Shown one piece after another: positions 47,409 through 49,145 of a stretch of DNA of 49,145 nt; position 1 is the stretch's first letter, and each line of letters starts with the position of its first letter. Source of the stretch: a bacterium (GTDB lineage Bacteria > Verrucomicrobiota > Verrucomicrobiia > Limisphaerales > UBA8199); the NCBI GenBank assembly GCA_021784555.1, contig JAJYHY010000010.1, forward strand, positions 1 to 49,145, read 5' to 3'. A program made the position numbers and the translations under genes. The notes below the pieces were generated by a model. It did not search any database. It was not told the origin of the DNA and saw only the letters and a program-made list of their open reading frames with translations.

Positions 47409-49145
47409 AACGCGATGTTTGGATTGACGGGCTGTTTCTGCCCGGTAAAAGGGATGTCTCGCGACTCATCCGCCGGCGCAGGCGCTGGAGGAAACGATGC
47501 CCGCGTTGCAGGATGCTCTGGAGGAAACTCCGGCAGCCAAGGGCCGGCAGCGCCTCAATGGCCGCCAAGCGGGCGCTGGAGCGGGTGACGTGGGCGCGCA
47601 ACCGTTCGGCGTCGTCGGTGAACACGCGGCAGAGGTCCCGTCCGCGCGAGATGCTGACATAGAATTGTTCCTGGCTCACGGCGGGCAGGGACCGGGCCGA
47701 GGCAACGACAAAGACTTCATCGGCCGTCTTGCCCTGGGCGGCATGGGAAGTGACCGCGTAGCCGTGGGTGAAGGTGCGGTAATCCGGCGGGAGGGTTCTG
47801 CCGTCCCTCAGAACGATGGCCTCACCGGCCAGGGCCGTGACCTCGACCAACTCGCCGTTGATGAATCTCTTTCGCCAGTTGGATTGCAGCAGGAGCTTGT
47901 CGCCGACCGCCACTTTGAGCTTCCGCTTCTCCCCCACGTCGTATGAGGCCGAGCTCCCACCCAGCCGCAACAGGCCCTCTGAGCCATCCACCCTTCGCAC
48001 CTTGAGTGAATCGGTCTCCACGGCAAGCACCTCGACGGATTCATCCTTGCGAAAATCCGCTGTCCTCCGATGGAACCGAACCACCATACCCGGGCGGTAT
48101 TGTCCGGCATCAGCTTTCTGTGCTGCGGTCCAAGACAGCGAATCGAAGACCTCAAACTCCCTCTCCTCACCCGCCAGACGGCCAGCGGACTTTAACTCAT
48201 CCCTCACTTTCTGCGTTACCGCTTCGATTTCATTCCAGGTGGGCGCGACCAGCAATGCGGCCCGCCCTTGGGCCAGCGCCCTCACGTAGGCCCGTGCCGC
48301 CACATCGTGAAGCTTGTCCCCCGAAAGCTCCCTGACCGCGCCCATCCGCTCAAGCAGCGCGAAGGCTTCCGCCGTCCGTTTCCGCGCCGCCAGTTCCACC
48401 GCCTGACGATACTCGGCCCGGCGTTGGCGCCGGATGGCGGTCAACTGCCCGGATTCAAGCTGGGAATGCCGCTCCAGAATCCGCAACGCGTCGCCCTGCG
48501 CCACCGCGGGATGCTGGCCGGTGTCACCGCACAGGACGATGCGGCAGGCCTTGCCCAGGTCAAACAGCCGTTTCATATCTTCCAGGCCGACCGCCCCGGC
48601 CTCGTCCACCACCACCAGATGCCGTTCGGACAAGGTGGGCTTTGACATCAGCAGGCTCTGCAGGGTCAACGCATTGAAGCCCTCTTTTCTTAACACGTCG
48701 GTGGCCGCCGCCGTCGGCGCGCAGAACAACGGTTCAACCCGGGCTTCCTGGCACGCGGCGGCCAACTCCCGCAACGCGCTGGTCTTGCCCGAACCGGCCA
48801 GGCCGCGCAGGCCGGTGATGTGGTCGCCGGTGCGCAAGAGATGGTAGGTAGCCCGGCGCTGGTCTTCGCCCAGCCATTCGGCGGGCTGATAGCCGGGATG
48901 CAACGGGGCCACCGCCCCGCAACCCTCGTTGACCGCCTGAATCAAGTCCAACTCCATGGCCAGAATCTGCCGTGTGGACAGACCACCTTCGCTCCTCACC
49001 AGGTCCGCCGAATACCTCAGCGTCTGTTTCAGGACGCCCAACTCCACCAACCCCAAACGATGGCACAAGGCGGCCCTGAGCAACCCGTGTTCCGGCACAA
49101 CCGATTGGCGCTCGAAGAGGCGGGCCACGGCGTGATTCAAGGCGG
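47359..49145 (-). CDS. MobF-type conjugative relaxase, C-terminal RecD-like helicase part (partial)
   Basis: At least 593 residues; the N-terminus lies beyond the window edge. The helicase part is of the TraI/TrwC/RecD type. Walker A is GLRGLAGSGKTSALRELA, with a Q motif-like GEDQRRATYHLL before it. Walker B is HLVVVDEAGAVG. Motif III is IVLCGDTGQHPAVAQGDALR, motif IV is QLTAIRRQRRAEYRQAVE, and motif V/VI is THGYAVTSHAAQGKTADEVF with YVSISRGRDLCRVF. Full proteins of this class nick DNA at oriT with N-terminal tyrosines and then unwind the transferred strand. The nicking domain should be encoded to the right of the window. This marks the right part of the window as a conjugative or mobilisable element. 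Confidence 0.88.
   Translation of the reverse strand, partial: ALNHAVARLFERQSVVPEHGLLRAALCHRLGLVELGVLKQTLRYSADLVRSEGGLSTRQILAMELDLIQAVNEGCGAVAPLHPGYQPAEWLGEDQRRATYHLLRTGDHITGLRGLAGSGKTSALRELAAACQEARVEPLFCAPTAAATDVLRKEGFNALTLQSLLMSKPTLSERHLVVVDEAGAVGLEDMKRLFDLGKACRIVLCGDTGQHPAVAQGDALRILERHSQLESGQLTAIRRQRRAEYRQAVELAARKRTAEAFALLERMGAVRELSGDKLHDVAARAYVRALAQGRAALLVAPTWNEIEAVTQKVRDELKSAGRLAGEEREFEVFDSLSWTAAQKADAGQYRPGMVVRFHRRTADFRKDESVEVLAVETDSLKVRRVDGSEGLLRLGGSSASYDVGEKRKLKVAVGDKLLLQSNWRKRFINGELVEVTALAGEAIVLRDGRTLPPDYRTFTHGYAVTSHAAQGKTADEVFVVASARSLPAVSQEQFYVSISRGRDLCRVFTDDAERLRAHVTRSSARLAAIEALPALGCRSFLQSILQRGHRFLQRLRRRMSRETSLLPGRNSPSIQTSRYEEQRHQRKSTHRISV

Overview
The window reads as a chromosomal stretch of a Verrucomicrobiota bacterium (Pedosphaera/Limisphaerales-like), probably from an assembled environmental genome. 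This is an inference from style. It has GC-rich coding DNA, a sigma factor with a very long membrane-anchored C-terminal extension, a Tat-exported Gfo/Idh/MocA oxidoreductase, and many secreted glycosidase-like proteins. It also has the verrucomicrobial 'SWP...FxLxSS' and 'FYRL' C-terminal domains, many two-component systems of the ligand-propeller type, and several families of short palindromic intergenic repeats. No rRNA gene or CRISPR array is present.

Layout. 0.4-6 kb: Gfo/Idh/MocA oxidoreductase, a Phd-type antitoxin whose VapC partner is mostly deleted, a 718-aa ECF sigma/HEAT fusion, and gene debris (an alpha-galactosidase with its catalytic domain removed, a PEP-CTERM tail). 6-14 kb: SNF2 helicase and two overlapping histidine kinases (MASE1-PAS-HK; REC-PAS-GAF-HK). 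14-18.8 kb: GH20 hexosaminidase, an endonuclease III/MagIII-like glycosylase, a family 2 glycosyltransferase and a polysaccharide flippase. 18.9-39.2 kb: a carbohydrate-degradation locus. It holds a GH38-like mannosidase, a 1.6-kb-residue-scale secreted GH42-like protein (about 1,625 aa), an FG-GAP repeat protein broken by frameshifts, and a truncated methanol:corrinoid methyltransferase (mtaB). It also holds an 870-aa CBM9-type surface protein, a 504-aa secreted protein and a 931-aa six-hairpin glycosidase-like protein. 40-45 kb: a NarL-type response regulator and its propeller-type sensor kinase, now separated by an inserted RelB/MazF-type toxin-antitoxin module bounded by 89-bp direct repeats. 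45.3 kb: a GYD-domain protein. 45.87 kb to the end: the 5' half of a tRNA-Ser(CGA) gene, cut in the anticodon arm and followed by an integrative element (AT-rich attachment region, excisionase-like HTH, two small unknowns, MobF-type relaxase/helicase running off the window).

Three observations stand out. First, a 42-bp hairpin element (17-bp arm, 8-nt GC-rich loop, 17-bp arm) is found three times complete and twice as a half, only between 22.6 and 40.1 kb, always between genes. Second, two loci in opposite orientation share the same flanks (the 3' end of the GH38 gene and the 5' end of the flippase gene) but carry different genes between them. Third, the toxin-antitoxin module splits a kinase/regulator pair that would otherwise be 4 nt apart. 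Together these point to a region rearranged repeatedly by duplication, inversion and insertion around a secreted polysaccharide-degrading system.
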